A stretch of 64,000 nt of DNA from Polystyrenella longa (GTDB lineage Bacteria; Planctomycetota; Planctomycetia; Planctomycetales; Planctomycetaceae), in NCBI RefSeq assembly GCF_007750395.1, contig NZ_CP036281.1, forward strand, positions 3,743,001 to 3,807,000. The letters run 5' to 3'. The notes beneath the pieces are model-generated. The model saw only the letters and a list, made by a program, of their open reading frames with translations. It searched no databases and had not been told where the DNA came from. The translations under genes and the position numbers were made by a program. Positions 27,673 through 36,920 of this stretch are shown here, piece by piece; the first letter of the stretch is position 1; each line of letters opens with the position of its first letter.

Positions 27673-28288
27673 TCTCAGGTTCGGGGAACGAGCGCGATTG
27701 CTGCCTGCCGCGCGTCACGCCACGATCAAACTCATTATTGTCCTGCTCCTGATCGTCACGGCTGTTTGTACTCCTGTTTCCTGGTGGCCACTCTGGGGAG
27801 CGATTCTGCTGATCGAAGTCGGTCTCCTGATCAGAAATCCGCCCGATTCCCGATTCTGGTGGCCCCGTTTACCAGTATTTGTGTTATTCCTCGGATCCGT
27901 TGCCCTCTCGATCCCACTGTCACAACATTTTGAGCAGGGATGGTTGCGAGCTGCGATGATTTTCGAACGAGGAATGCTCGCTTTTCTGGCCACAACCTGG
28001 TTGACGACCGTGCTGACTCCGTTAGAACTCATTCATGTCCTTCGCCGCTGGAAAATGCCTCCCTTCCTCGTCGAATCACTCGCGTTCATGCTTCGCTATC
28101 TAAATTTGCTTTCCACCGAACGCAAAACCCTTCAACAGGCTCGGGCAGCCCGAGCGGGAAAGAAGACAGGACTCATCACCGCCTGGAAGACTTCGGCTTA
28201 TATTATCGCGACCGTACTCGTCCGTGCTTTTGATCGTGCCGAGCGAATTTATCTGGCGATGAAAGCCCGCGGTTGGAAAGGACTCTGA
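27665..28288 (+). CDS. cbiQ: ECF transporter transmembrane (T) component
   Basis: A 207-residue T component with GTG start, overlapping cbiM by 8 bases (translational coupling). It has several hydrophobic helices and the two coupling motifs typical of CbiQ: ARAARAGKKT (form ARS-like) and ERIYLAMKARGW at the C-terminus, which touch the ATPase. Shorter than the usual 220-270 but complete. It couples ATP hydrolysis by CbiO to the CbiMN subunit. Confidence 0.88.
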   Translation: MSDLRFGERARLLPAARHATIKLIIVLLLIVTAVCTPVSWWPLWGAILLIEVGLLIRNPPDSRFWWPRLPVFVLFLGSVALSIPLSQHFEQGWLRAAMIFERGMLAFLATTWLTTVLTPLELIHVLRRWKMPPFLVESLAFMLRYLNLLSTERKTLQQARAARAGKKTGLITAWKTSAYIIATVLVRAFDRAERIYLAMKARGWKGL

Positions 28289-28289
28289 G

Positions 28290-29057
28290 ATGACGAGTCT
28301 CCTACCAGCCTCTTCCCTGTTGCGAATCGAACAACTGAATTACAGCTACCCTTCCGGGGTGCAGGCTCTGCATTCGCTTTCCTTTGAGATACATCAGGGA
28401 GAACGCGTCGGTCTGGTCGGGCCTTCGGGGGCAGGTAAGTCTACCCTGCTACTTCACCTGAACGGGCTCCTACCCGAACGTCTCCCAGAACCTGATTGCG
28501 CGTCAGTTTTCGTCAATAACCAGCCTGTTTCCAAATCCGGAATTGATACGATCCGACAGCAAGTCGGACTGCTTTTCCAAAACCCCGAGGACCAACTTTT
28601 CTGTCCCACTGTGGAAGAAGATGTCGCATTCGGACCACGTCAATTACAACTAACCGAAGCAGAAGTTCTACAGCGCGTGGAAGATGCTCTCGCTCAGGCA
28701 AATTTGTTTGAGCTAAGACATCGTCCCATTAGTCAGCTTTCTTATGGTCAGAAAAAACGGGCATGTCTCGCTGGATTATTCGCCTGTCACCCTCAATTAC
28801 TCGCATTGGATGAACCCTTTACTGGCCTTGATCCACGCTCTCGAAATCAGTTGGTGGATCTACTGCTCACTGACCAGAGGACGTTACTAGTCGCCACGCA
28901 CGATCTGGACGTCGTCGTGCAGATGTGTGATCGTGTTCTGCTGATTGATCAGGGAAAGCTAATCGCCGACGGTCCCGCGACTGAATTATTAGGCAACCAG
29001 AAATTGATGGATGATCATGGATTAGAAGTTCCCTTGCGTTTGCGTCTTCACTCCTGA
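28290..29057 (+). CDS. cbiO: ECF transporter ATPase
   Basis: A 255-residue ABC ATPase. Walker A GPSGAGKST at residues 44-52, Q-loop LLFQNPEDQLF, signature LSYGQKKR, Walker B LLALDEPFTGLD and H-loop ATHDLD are complete. It starts 1 base after the cbiQ stop. Usually one CbiO dimer drives CbiM(N)Q. The operon ends here with a strong terminator. Confidence 0.93.
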   Translation: MTSLLPASSLLRIEQLNYSYPSGVQALHSLSFEIHQGERVGLVGPSGAGKSTLLLHLNGLLPERLPEPDCASVFVNNQPVSKSGIDTIRQQVGLLFQNPEDQLFCPTVEEDVAFGPRQLQLTEAEVLQRVEDALAQANLFELRHRPISQLSYGQKKRACLAGLFACHPQLLALDEPFTGLDPRSRNQLVDLLLTDQRTLLVATHDLDVVVQMCDRVLLIDQGKLIADGPATELLGNQKLMDDHGLEVPLRLRLHS

Positions 29058-29102
29058 GAAAGTAACCCGGTCACGATCCAAGGAACGTTGGCAGGGCGCA
29101 CA

Positions 29103-29133
29103 AAAAACGCCGACATTTCTGTCGGCGTTTTCA
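29103..29133 (+). terminator. Bidirectional terminator after cbiO
   Basis: Perfect 11-bp stem AAACGCCGACA (29105-29115) with TGTCGGCGTTT (29120-29130), loop TTTC. A-rich on one side and T-rich on the other, so it can serve cbiO (plus) and the anti-sigma gene (minus). Confidence 0.85.
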
Positions 29134-29216
29134 GGTAGGTTGTGTCTCTATCACTCAATCGTCTTCAGCATCGTCTTCAGCGATTCACTTTGTCTGGTAA
29201 CAGCTTACAGGTCGGA

Positions 29217-29777
29217 TCAATCGAGCTGCCGACTCGGAAAAGAGGGAATACTTTGCTGTTGCTGTTCCCGCATATCCAATTGAGGTTGCCGGTAGATTGC
29301 CCCCTTCTGCATCTCTTGATTAGGGGCAGCCATCCGTTCGAAATGTTCAGGATCGAAAGTAACACGATTCAGCATGTCACCATTGACCCGAGCGCTCCGG
29401 AGGTGGGCAGAGGATGACCCACCAGGAACCGGAGCAGTAGATTGTTCTGGCCCCATCACCATGAACAGCAGCGTACAGGCAACAACCACTGTCGCTGCGG
29501 GAGCCCAGGTATGTAACAGGCGGTGACGCCGTTCAACCTGCGCCGCTGATGGTAATGACTTTTGCACACGCGTACGCAGATCAATAGAAGGAACCTCTGA
29601 CGTACTGAGGGCATAATCGCTTAATCGGTCTTGTGACTTTTTCAGTTTTTGCAAGTGCCCCCGGCATTCGGGACATGTGGAGAGATGTCGATACACCTCT
29701 GCAGCATCCGCCTCGGGAAGATCGTCTCCCACAAGGAGAGCCAATTCTGTTTGGTAATGTTTTGTTTTCATATTCAT
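29217..29777 (-). CDS. Putative zinc-finger anti-sigma factor
   Basis: A 186-residue protein. The N-terminal HLSTCPECR (with a histidine four residues before the CxxC) is the ZAS/zf-HC2 motif of zinc-binding anti-sigma factors; residues about 84-105 (WAPAATVVVACTLLFMVMG) are one membrane segment; the outer part is disordered and glutamine-rich. It follows an ECF sigma gene by 63 bases on the same strand, the classical sigma/anti-sigma pair. It should hold that sigma factor at the membrane until a signal. Start at 29777 (or ATG two codons later). Confidence 0.85.
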   Translation of the reverse strand: MNMKTKHYQTELALLVGDDLPEADAAEVYRHLSTCPECRGHLQKLKKSQDRLSDYALSTSEVPSIDLRTRVQKSLPSAAQVERRHRLLHTWAPAATVVVACTLLFMVMGPEQSTAPVPGGSSSAHLRSARVNGDMLNRVTFDPEHFERMAAPNQEMQKGAIYRQPQLDMREQQQQSIPSFPSRQLD

Positions 29778-29840
29778 GGGACAAACCCTGCCAGATGGAA
29801 CCATTAATTCTTCAGAGGAAAAGGACTCTATCAGTTACGT

Positions 29841-30452
29841 TTATTCGGTTTCAGCCACGCGTTTGTTCCAGATCGCCTGGAATTGGTTCCGGGCTTCCGC
29901 CAGTCGCCAACGAATGGTCGCTTCCTTCCGATCCAGAATCGCCGCAATCTCAGACGTGGAAAAGTTTTCCAAGTCACGCAGCACAAGGACAGTTCGATAC
30001 TTCTCAGGAATCTCTTCTATGACCGCTCGAACTTCCTGACTGAGGTCCTGGTGTTCTCTGGGGTCCGATGTTGAAGGATCAGGTGACTGCTCAGATGGGC
30101 TTTCTGAGAAGAGAACCCAGCGACCACGCCGCTTTACTTTTCTCAAATAATCCATTGTCAGGTTCACTGCAATCCGAAACAACCAGGGACCGAATCGGCG
30201 TGAAGGGTCGAATTGATCCAGTTTTTCGTAGGCTCTGATAAATGCTTCCTGCGCCAAATCCTGTGCCAGATCATGATCAGAGATAAAACGTTGGATCACG
30301 CGTAGCAACCGATGTTGATACCGCTCTACCAATTCTCCGTAAGCATCGGAGTTACCTCTGCGTACCTCTTCCACAAGACGGGCATCGTTGACGCCACCTT
30401 CCAGCGGTTGAGATTGTTTTCGATCAGATGAGAGATCAGACACAGTTTGCAT
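29841..30452 (-). CDS. ECF-family RNA polymerase sigma factor
   Basis: A 203-residue group 4 sigma factor. Region 2: AYGELVERYQHRLLRVIQRF to FIRAYEKLDQFDPSRRFGPWLFRIAVNLTMDYLR (core binding and -10 recognition). Region 4: IEEIPEKYRTVLVLRDLENFSTSEIAAILDRKEATIRWRLAEAR, a helix-turn-helix for the -35 element. A short acidic linker joins them. The SigE-like type is common in planctomycetes. The anti-sigma gene follows; targets unknown. Confidence 0.93.
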   Translation of the reverse strand: MQTVSDLSSDRKQSQPLEGGVNDARLVEEVRRGNSDAYGELVERYQHRLLRVIQRFISDHDLAQDLAQEAFIRAYEKLDQFDPSRRFGPWLFRIAVNLTMDYLRKVKRRGRWVLFSESPSEQSPDPSTSDPREHQDLSQEVRAVIEEIPEKYRTVLVLRDLENFSTSEIAAILDRKEATIRWRLAEARNQFQAIWNKRVAETE

Positions 30453-30853
30453 GATTCAGAGTTCCTCCATTCAATCAATAGTACGGCGGACAGGCCTAGC
30501 CTGTTGGAGAAATTCTCCGAATTCCGCCGACTGCGATTTCTGAACTCACTCTGCCTTAGTTACAGGGTTGTACGTTCTAAGTAATTTACCGGTAGTGGTT
30601 TACAATATAACATTTCCGAACCACAAACCCAAATTGAGACGCCAGAATAGCCTGAGAATATCAAGAAGCGGCTTCGGATGAATGGTGACTCATTGATTTT
30701 CAATTTGTTGTAAGTAGTTTCCTCAGCAGTTGTTGCGAAGCTGTCCGAGGTTGATAAGCTGGTAGATAACGATTGCCGCAGGGTTCTACCTGCCCTCTGG
30801 TATTATAGACCATCAGAATAATTTTGATCGCCCCATTTCGTAGGAGACCAGAA
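30453..30853. other. Divergent intergenic region sigma/galM-like
   Basis: 401 bases between the divergent sigma and epimerase genes. An AT-rich stretch near 30570-30620 may hold promoters. An ECF sigma gene often has an autoregulated promoter, but I do not see a clear one. The minus frame at 30700-31071 is a shadow. Confidence 0.45.
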
Positions 30854-32074
30854 ATGAAGTTGCTCCCCCCGCTCGCGAATTCGTCCTTGATTCTGGTCCC
30901 TCTGATGCTCGTCTTCATTGCCCTGCCCGGTTGCACAGACCCGCAAGAAACGCAGCAGAATAATATTCCGTCGGCGAATTCGGCAAAAGAATCGACGACC
31001 GAGGTGGATTCAGAAACACTCAGTGAAGCTCCCTTTGAAATGACCTTACAGCGCGAGCCCGTCGACGACAAAATCGTCCGCTATATGCTTTCCAATGATC
31101 AGGGAATGGTAGTGGAGCTGATCAACCTGGGGGCAACCGTCACTCGAGTTTTACTACCGGATGATGAAGAAGGTCAGGTCAATGTCACGTTGAACTTCGA
31201 CGACTTAACAAAGTACAAAACGAACCCACCTTACTTCGGTAGCATCTGCGGTCGGTATTCCAATCGCATCGCGGAAGGAAAGTTCTCATTGGAAGGTCAG
31301 GAATACACACTGGCAATCAACAACGATCCGAATCACCTGCACGGTGGAGACGAAGGGTTCAACAAGAAATTCTGGCTGGCGGAAGAGATCGATCTCGATG
31401 ATCAGGTGGGCGTCGAATTCACCTACGTCAGTTTCGATGGCGAAGAAGGTTATCCGGGCGAGATGACTGTCAAAGTGAAATACACACTGAATAACCAGAA
31501 TGAACTTAAACTCGATTACTCAGCAACCAGTAACAAGCCAACAGTGTTGAATCTGACGAATCACTGTTACTGGAATCTCGCTGGGGCAGGCTCAGGATCA
31601 ATCCTCGACCACGAATTAAAGCTAAACTGCAGCCGGTACATTCCGGTCGACAGCACGGGAATTCCGACAGGTGAACTTATCGAAGTCGCAGAGACGCCGA
31701 TGGACTTCACCAGTTTTCATGCCTTGGGAGAACGGATCGATCAGGTCGAAGGAGGATATGACCATTGTTATGTCCTCGATAATGACGACGCCGAGGGGCT
31801 ACAGACCATCGCGACATTACGTGACCCGGAATCTGGCCGAGCACTTGAAATTCTGACCAGTGAACCGGGCGTGCAATTATATACAGGAAACTTCCTGGAT
31901 GGTTCTGCAGAGGTCGGAGGCTACGAGAAAAATGGTGGCATCTGCCTGGAATCGCAACACTTCCCGGACTCTCCAAACCAACCTGAGTTTCCATCCACGA
32001 CGCTCGCGCCTGCGGAAATCTATCAGCAGACGACCGTTCATCGATTTCAGTTTAACCAACCGAAATCGGAATAA
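30854..32074 (+). CDS. Lipoprotein aldose 1-epimerase
   Basis: A 406-residue galactose mutarotase-fold protein. The ATG at 30854 has AGGAG upstream and gives a lipobox (MLVFIALPGC), so it is a lipid-anchored envelope protein, unusual for GalM. Catalytic and substrate motifs are intact: NHLHGGDEGFNKKFW (His), LTNHCYWNLAG (His), GYDHCYVLD and PGVQLYTGNF with the C-terminal glutamate in GICLESQHFPD. A linker of about 50 disordered residues follows the lipid cysteine. It probably interconverts sugar anomers in the periplasm. A strong terminator follows. Confidence 0.88.
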   Translation: MKLLPPLANSSLILVPLMLVFIALPGCTDPQETQQNNIPSANSAKESTTEVDSETLSEAPFEMTLQREPVDDKIVRYMLSNDQGMVVELINLGATVTRVLLPDDEEGQVNVTLNFDDLTKYKTNPPYFGSICGRYSNRIAEGKFSLEGQEYTLAINNDPNHLHGGDEGFNKKFWLAEEIDLDDQVGVEFTYVSFDGEEGYPGEMTVKVKYTLNNQNELKLDYSATSNKPTVLNLTNHCYWNLAGAGSGSILDHELKLNCSRYIPVDSTGIPTGELIEVAETPMDFTSFHALGERIDQVEGGYDHCYVLDNDDAEGLQTIATLRDPESGRALEILTSEPGVQLYTGNFLDGSAEVGGYEKNGGICLESQHFPDSPNQPEFPSTTLAPAEIYQQTTVHRFQFNQPKSE

Positions 32075-32108
32075 AAACAAGCGTACAATTCCAGACGTAC
32101 AATAAATT

Positions 32109-32146
32109 AACGGTCGCACAATGAAATCATTGTGCGACCGTTTTTA
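32109..32146 (+). terminator. Bidirectional terminator after galM-like gene
   Basis: A perfect 16-bp stem (32109-32124 with 32127-32142), loop AA, then TTTAAA. A-rich on the other side, so it can also serve the minus-strand gene at 32220. Confidence 0.88.
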
Positions 32147-32219
32147 AATAAAGTCGTTCTGTATTTGCGATCTCGGCATCTTTCGCAATATCTTTCCCGA
32201 CGGATTCACGACTGAACGA

Positions 32220-33041
32220 TCAAATCAGTGAGGCGACTTTCTCACGAAACTCAGTGAGGATGTCGTGGAACTCTTCCAGGTCACCCTGAGGTTGATCTTC
32301 CATGGCTTTGATCATCTCGGGTGAAAGTGACTTGGAGAGCCGCTTAATCGTACTGGTCATTTTCTTCAGAAGTTGATCCGCTTGCTCGGCCATCGGCACG
32401 ACGCGGTCTGGATGGTCGGCTCCCGACTCATTCGGATTCTTCTTCGCGTCTGGGCTGAATGGAGCGTAACCGGCATCGCTTGTTTCCCGAGCGACCGCCT
32501 GGACGGTTTCGCTGGCGGAACCACTGCGGGACGCCCCCGCCATTTCGCTACCCCCTTCGCCAGAACCACCGAAATTGGACGGATCCTGCACTGGTGTCAG
32601 AGTATCAGGCACAAAAGCGATGGAAGGATCGCCCGAATGGGAGTCATGATGAAACTCTTCCGCCTCTTCGGTCAAATCTTCGCCGCGAAGAGCGCGTCGC
32701 CACGCTTTCATTTCTACGACAGTCGCTTCGTTCTCATGCGCCCATTGCAGACACTCGGGCGAATCTTCCCAATTGAGTGCGACATAGAAATGCGACCATT
32801 TCAGGTTTTCGTACGACTCGCTCGTTTCCGAGAATGTCTCCCAGACACGTCGACGCTGATAGACTTGGTCCGGGCTAAGGCCGATCAGAGCCGCGAAATC
32901 AGAATCGGTCCGCCCTTTAGCGTATTTCTGCGTCCACTGAGCGGCGCATTCTCCTACCACCCAGTTACACTGACTGATCGCACTTTGCGCTTTTGTGATG
33001 AGTTGCTCTTCCGATTGCACCTGATCGACATTCGAGGTCAT
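32220..33041 (-). CDS. Hypothetical protein with a ParB-like helix-turn-helix segment
   Basis: A 273-residue protein with ATG at 33041 (AGCAGGA upstream); a longer in-frame start at 33164 is less likely. Residues about 10-80 (LITKAQSAISQCNWVVGECAAQWTQ, then DSDFAALIGLSPDQVYQRRRVWETF) look like a DNA-binding helix bundle similar to DUF3102/ParB-like proteins. A tryptophan-rich middle (LKWSHFYVALNWED) is followed by a disordered serine/glycine part and a C-terminal coiled coil (DQLLKKMTSTIKRLSKSL). I do not know a named family; possible nucleoid or regulatory role. Confidence 0.6.
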   Translation of the reverse strand: MTSNVDQVQSEEQLITKAQSAISQCNWVVGECAAQWTQKYAKGRTDSDFAALIGLSPDQVYQRRRVWETFSETSESYENLKWSHFYVALNWEDSPECLQWAHENEATVVEMKAWRRALRGEDLTEEAEEFHHDSHSGDPSIAFVPDTLTPVQDPSNFGGSGEGGSEMAGASRSGSASETVQAVARETSDAGYAPFSPDAKKNPNESGADHPDRVVPMAEQADQLLKKMTSTIKRLSKSLSPEMIKAMEDQPQGDLEEFHDILTEFREKVASLI

Positions 33042-33488
33042 ATTGGATCCTGCTGAGAAAATGGCTAGTTCCGGGAAAAGAACGTGAACCGAAGGGGGAA
33101 ATTTTTGGTCTGAAGGGAAGCCGGGCGACGACCACGGGTAATTCCGGGAAAGGTCACTGCCCAATTACATTGAGGGTATCGTATTGGCTGCGGAAATCCA
33201 GATGCGACTGGATCTAATCTCTTTTATAACTGGTGGTTGCCAAACTGACTCGACTACAGAAATCCTATTTTACCCATTCCAGTTAATCGTGAAAGTCACT
33301 TGACGGACGAATCGTGGCTCATTACGATTTCGGCTCATGTTCTGAAGGTCAATTGCCGAAACAGTATAGCAGGTAAAATGACTAAAGCTGCTAGAACTGT
33401 CAAAGGTGATAGCAACCGCCCAACCGGCTGAAAAACAGAAGAGCAACTCAGTTCCTCAATCCTGTTTTCAGCGAAAAGTGGCTCTCAC
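33042..33488. other. Intergenic region upstream of tRNA-Cys
   Basis: 447 bases with no gene I can support and no repeat seen. A tRNA promoter should be near 33440-33480, but no strong -35/-10 match is evident. Confidence 0.45.
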
Positions 33489-33562
33489 GGCGCCGTGGCC
33501 AAGTGGACTAAGGCAGTGGATTGCAAATCCACCATTCGTGGGTTCGAATCCCACCGGCGCCT
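33489..33562 (+). tRNA. tRNA-Cys (anticodon GCA)
   Basis: Complete cloverleaf of 74 bases: acceptor GGCGCCG with CGGCGCC, D-arm, anticodon stem GTGGA/TCCAC around TTGCAAA (GCA), T-arm GTGGG TTCGAAT CCCAC, discriminator T. The CCA end is not encoded. A terminator follows 85 bases later. Confidence 0.95.
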
Positions 33563-33647
33563 CTTATAAAGTAACAACTGTTAGACTGACCACTTGCGAC
33601 TGGATGTTTTTTCCGGCATCGCTCATCAGTCAACTCCCTGATCAACA

Positions 33648-33687
33648 AAAAAAGCCTTCTCACAACTCAATGTGAGAAGGCTTTTTT
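33648..33687 (+). terminator. Strong hairpin terminator after tRNA-Cys
   Basis: 17-bp perfect stem: 33648-33664 with 33671-33687, loop ACTCAA, ending TTTTTT. Bidirectional, shared with the redoxin gene. Confidence 0.85.
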
Positions 33688-33805
33688 AATTGATGCAACT
33701 CAGCCAGTTTGGCCCAGGATTAACTCTTAATCACTTAATCACTGAGCGACGTTTCCACTCGTTAACTGACACCTCTTCGCTTTGTCGAGTTGCATCCAGT
33801 AGCGC

Positions 33806-34375
33806 TTACTTCAGTTCGGCGAGAATCTCTGTGGGACTGGTTCGTCCACCGTGCGTCTTACTGATCTTAGCGTACTTCACGACACCATCTTTGCCGATCA
33901 CAAAAGTACTCGGGTAAGAAGTCTCTTTTTCCGCATCCCAACGCAGGTCATTCGCCACCAGGAACTGATAATCGGGATCGATCAGAAACACGAAGTTTTC
34001 AGGGAACTCCTGTCCTTTTATGAATTCGCTGGCAAACTGCTCGATCGAATCGGCCGCTCCGGGGTAAATCATGACGACTTTGGCACTCGCTTCGTCAAAT
34101 GCACTGGCTTTGGATAGAAAACTGGACATCTGTTTGGAACAGAGCGGGCACTGGTATCCGGGATACCCACGCAAGACGAGCAGGACGACTTGGTCTGACT
34201 CATTCAACTTGCTCAATTTATGAGCTTTGCCATTGAGGTCCTTCAGTTCAAAATCAGCGATCTTCTCTCCTGTTTGTGGCTGATCTGCTTTTAACTCGGC
34301 CCCGTTAATCCCCATCACCAGTACCAAGGCAGCACAGACGCCGATCGTCCCTCGAATAATCTGATTGCTATTCAT
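33806..34375 (-). CDS. Secreted AhpC/TSA-family redoxin
   Basis: A 189-residue thioredoxin-fold protein with an N-terminal signal/anchor (IIRGTIGVCAALVLVMGING). The peroxiredoxin-like active site is GYPGYQCPLCSKQM, a CxxC form as in PRX-like proteins, not the classical TxxC. ADQPQTGEKIADFELKDLNGKAHKLSKL is the family start. It probably reduces peroxides or thiols in the envelope; the DsbD-type protein in this window could supply electrons (inference). Start ATG at 34375. Confidence 0.85.
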   Translation of the reverse strand: MNSNQIIRGTIGVCAALVLVMGINGAELKADQPQTGEKIADFELKDLNGKAHKLSKLNESDQVVLLVLRGYPGYQCPLCSKQMSSFLSKASAFDEASAKVVMIYPGAADSIEQFASEFIKGQEFPENFVFLIDPDYQFLVANDLRWDAEKETSYPSTFVIGKDGVVKYAKISKTHGGRTSPTEILAELK

Positions 34376-34559
34376 TATTTTTGCTTTCTGTGGATCGTAT
34401 TTTTTGAAAAAAACGCTCAATTCAATCCCCCCTTCCAGTGCCTGACGCTGTCGCTTGAAAGACGGATCTTCTCCACTGTACCGTAAGATGTTCAGGGCAT
34501 ACTGTTAGACAGTTCACGAATTCGGGAGATTCCCGCAGGAGAAGAGGTACACAGGGAGA

Positions 34560-35609
34560 TCAGGCGGCTCGAGCTTGCAGTTGCGTGACCAGCTGATTGA
34601 CAGCGTCCAACACAGGGGCGGTAGAAAGTCTTTTTTGACAGGTGAGATGCAGGTCACCCGTCCGAGGACATATTTTTTTGTAACACGCCTGACAGGCATC
34701 CGTTGTCGTCACCAATCGCGTCGTCGATGTGGGAGGCGGACCTGATCGAACAGAACTGGTGCTGGTAAAGACCCCAACCAGGGGGACTTGCAAGCCGGCC
34801 GCCAGATGCATGGGCCCGGAATCATTGGTCAACAACATCGTGGACCGTTCCAGCAAATGCGACAACTGTTTTAACGTCGTTTCTCCGGCAAGATCGAGAA
34901 CTATCGCATTTGGGTTTCGCTGCTGAATTTCCTGCTGGAGTTGCTGAGCCAGAAGCCGCTCCCCTTGGGAGCCGATCAGCACCATCGCCAGGTCATGCGT
35001 ATCTGCAGCGCGGGCGGCCACTTCCGCAAATTTTTCCACCGGCCACCGTTTGGTGCTCCACTGAGCTCCCGGTTGAATGGCCACGAATGGTCGAGAAATG
35101 GGTGCCAGTTTCTCTTCCACAATCTGACGGTCCGAATCACTCACTGTGATAATTGTTTCACGAGGTGTCGCCCCCATACCAAGGGCTTCGGCCACGCGCC
35201 ACATGCGGTTGTACGCGGGCATTTGTTTGTCGGAATCCGGGATGAGTTGGTGGCAGGCGAAGTGGGACATTTCCCGAGCTGTCTGCAATCCAATCCGAAC
35301 GGGTGCTCTGGTGGACCACGTCATCACGGCCGTTCGCAGCAATCCCTGTAAATCGAGAACAAGATCGAATTTGCCAGCTCTCAATTGTTTGATTAGAGGT
35401 GGCCATTCACGCCAGCCACCCTGACGGTTGAACGGAATGATCTCGTCCAACGCAGGGTGTTCCTCCAGCAGGTTGGCAAAACTACTGTTGATCACCCAAC
35501 TAATCTTGGCCTTGGGAAACCGCTCCCGCAGCATGGGAAGCAGTGGCAACGTTTGAACCACGTCTCCAAGAGCGCTGGGTTTGATGATACAGATCCGACG
35601 AGCATCCAT
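34560..35609 (-). CDS. Glycosyltransferase family 9 (heptosyltransferase-like)
   Basis: A 349-residue GT-B fold transferase. The start RICIIKPSALGDVVQTLPLL is the family N-terminal nucleotide-sugar fold; the C-terminal donor region VPLVGVFTSTSSVRSGPP and LTNDSGPMHLAAGLQVP is the conserved GT9 motif. ADP-heptose-type acceptors of lipopolysaccharide are the usual role; the actual sugar is unknown. Start: ATG at 35609 (M-D-A-R-R-I-C), with ATG at 35651 an alternative; the 35765 start is too far upstream. An R1 repeat lies 168 bases upstream. Confidence 0.85.
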   Translation of the reverse strand: MDARRICIIKPSALGDVVQTLPLLPMLRERFPKAKISWVINSSFANLLEEHPALDEIIPFNRQGGWREWPPLIKQLRAGKFDLVLDLQGLLRTAVMTWSTRAPVRIGLQTAREMSHFACHQLIPDSDKQMPAYNRMWRVAEALGMGATPRETIITVSDSDRQIVEEKLAPISRPFVAIQPGAQWSTKRWPVEKFAEVAARAADTHDLAMVLIGSQGERLLAQQLQQEIQQRNPNAIVLDLAGETTLKQLSHLLERSTMLLTNDSGPMHLAAGLQVPLVGVFTSTSSVRSGPPPTSTTRLVTTTDACQACYKKICPRTGDLHLTCQKRLSTAPVLDAVNQLVTQLQARAA

Positions 35610-35960
35610 AAGATCAAGCGGTGTCTGTTTGGAGGAAGGTGCGGTGACCATCTCGCGATATGTCCATTCGCGGCGAAGATGACAGTATTGATTCAGCAGA
35701 AGCGAACGTTCTGCTTCCTGGCTTTGGGTGCCGCAGATTGTAGCGCCAGCGCTCAAAGCCTGCAATATCAGATGTTTAGATCCTGTCCAGGATAATTTTG
35801 GCGGCTATCGGTCCCCTCAAGCCTTTCAAAACGGGAGGCTGCGCCGCCAGAACACGCTATGGATATGTGGAATGCGATAGAGAAACAGTTTTCGGAACGC
35901 GAAACTCAGTTCTAAGACCAACTTTAAATGCCCATCATTATCTCGGAGGGTAACTTGGCC
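35610..35960. other. Intergenic region with R1 repeat
   Basis: 351 bases between the HDAC-family gene and the glycosyltransferase gene (both minus). It contains R1 copy B at 35777-35876. Confidence 0.65.
35777..35876 (+). repeat. R1 dispersed repeat, copy B
   Basis: Most diverged copy: TAGATCCTGTCCAGGATAAT at the start, CTATGGATATGTGGAATGCG at the end. Same length and order of blocks as copies A and C, without reading frame. Confidence 0.78.
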
Positions 35961-36920
35961 TTAAGATGTTTTTTCTCCCTCATTTTTTTCTCCCTCAATC
36001 AATGTCTCCAAATGCAGTAGGACCGAATCGGCAAGTGCGTCGGTGTGGTAGCCTCCTTCAAGTAAGCTCACAAGACGACCTTCGCAGTGCGTGCTGGCCA
36101 CATCCTGCACTATGTGGGTCAGGTCTTTGAAGTCCTCCGTCTCCAGACCCAGCGACCCCACCGGATCGAGTCGGTGAGCGTCAAAACCGGCACTGATGAG
36201 AACCAGTTCAGGGCGACTTTTCTCAGCGGCCTGATGCAGTCGTTGTTCGAAAGCAGAGAGAAACTCTTTCCGGGATGTACCGAACTCCAGAGGGAGATTG
36301 AAGGTCGTTCCGAGCCCTTTCCCTCGTCCCGTCTCCTCTTTTCGGCCTGAACCGGGATAAAACGGCCAGCGGTGGGAGGAGAAAAAAGTAACCTGTTCGT
36401 CTTCATAGAACATGTGCTGTGTACCATTACCATGATGCACATCCCAATCGACTATCATGACCCGGTCGAGTTTATGCTGGTTTATCGCCTGTCTCGCGGC
36501 GACGGCGACATTGTTAAACAGGCAAAATCCCATGGCGTCCTGGGGTAACGCATGATGCCCGGGAGGCCGAATGAGACAAAGCGCCGTTTGGTGGTTCCCA
36601 CTTAGTACCTGATCGACCGCTGCGCACGCCGTACCGGCGGCGGTTATAGCAACATCGTACGATCGCGGGCTGATCACGGTATCCGTTTCAATATGTCCGC
36701 CACCCGCTGCTGCCGTCTCTCGAAGGTGCCTTCGGTAATCATCGTCATGAATCGCCGTTATCTGCTCGCGGCTCGCTTCGCGGACTTTACCGCATGGCAG
36801 TTTTTCCAGCATTCCGGCTTCACTCAACCGACGATCAATTGCGACAAGCCTTTTGGCGGACTCGGGATGCGACCCCGTTTTATGTTCCTGAAATATTGGA
36901 TCGTGAAAGAGAAGCGTCAC
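35961..36920 (-). CDS. Histone deacetylase-family zinc amidohydrolase
   Basis: A 319-residue HDAC/AcuC/acetylpolyamine amidohydrolase-fold enzyme. Charge relay RPPGHHA (H122, H123), metal site DWDVHHGNGTQ (D160, H162) and SAGFDAHRLDPVG (second Asp), plus LEGGY near the end are all conserved. It removes acetyl groups from small amides or acetyl-lysine. The C-terminus ends EGEKNEGEKTS, encoded by a tandem duplication. Substrate unknown. Confidence 0.92.
   Translation of the reverse strand: MTLLFHDPIFQEHKTGSHPESAKRLVAIDRRLSEAGMLEKLPCGKVREASREQITAIHDDDYRRHLRETAAAGGGHIETDTVISPRSYDVAITAAGTACAAVDQVLSGNHQTALCLIRPPGHHALPQDAMGFCLFNNVAVAARQAINQHKLDRVMIVDWDVHHGNGTQHMFYEDEQVTFFSSHRWPFYPGSGRKEETGRGKGLGTTFNLPLEFGTSRKEFLSAFEQRLHQAAEKSRPELVLISAGFDAHRLDPVGSLGLETEDFKDLTHIVQDVASTHCEGRLVSLLEGGYHTDALADSVLLHLETLIEGEKNEGEKTS

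Noticed and set aside
32220-33164. Longer start for the ParB-like hypothetical protein
   Set aside because: The ATG at 33041 has the better ribosome binding site; the extension has no fold.
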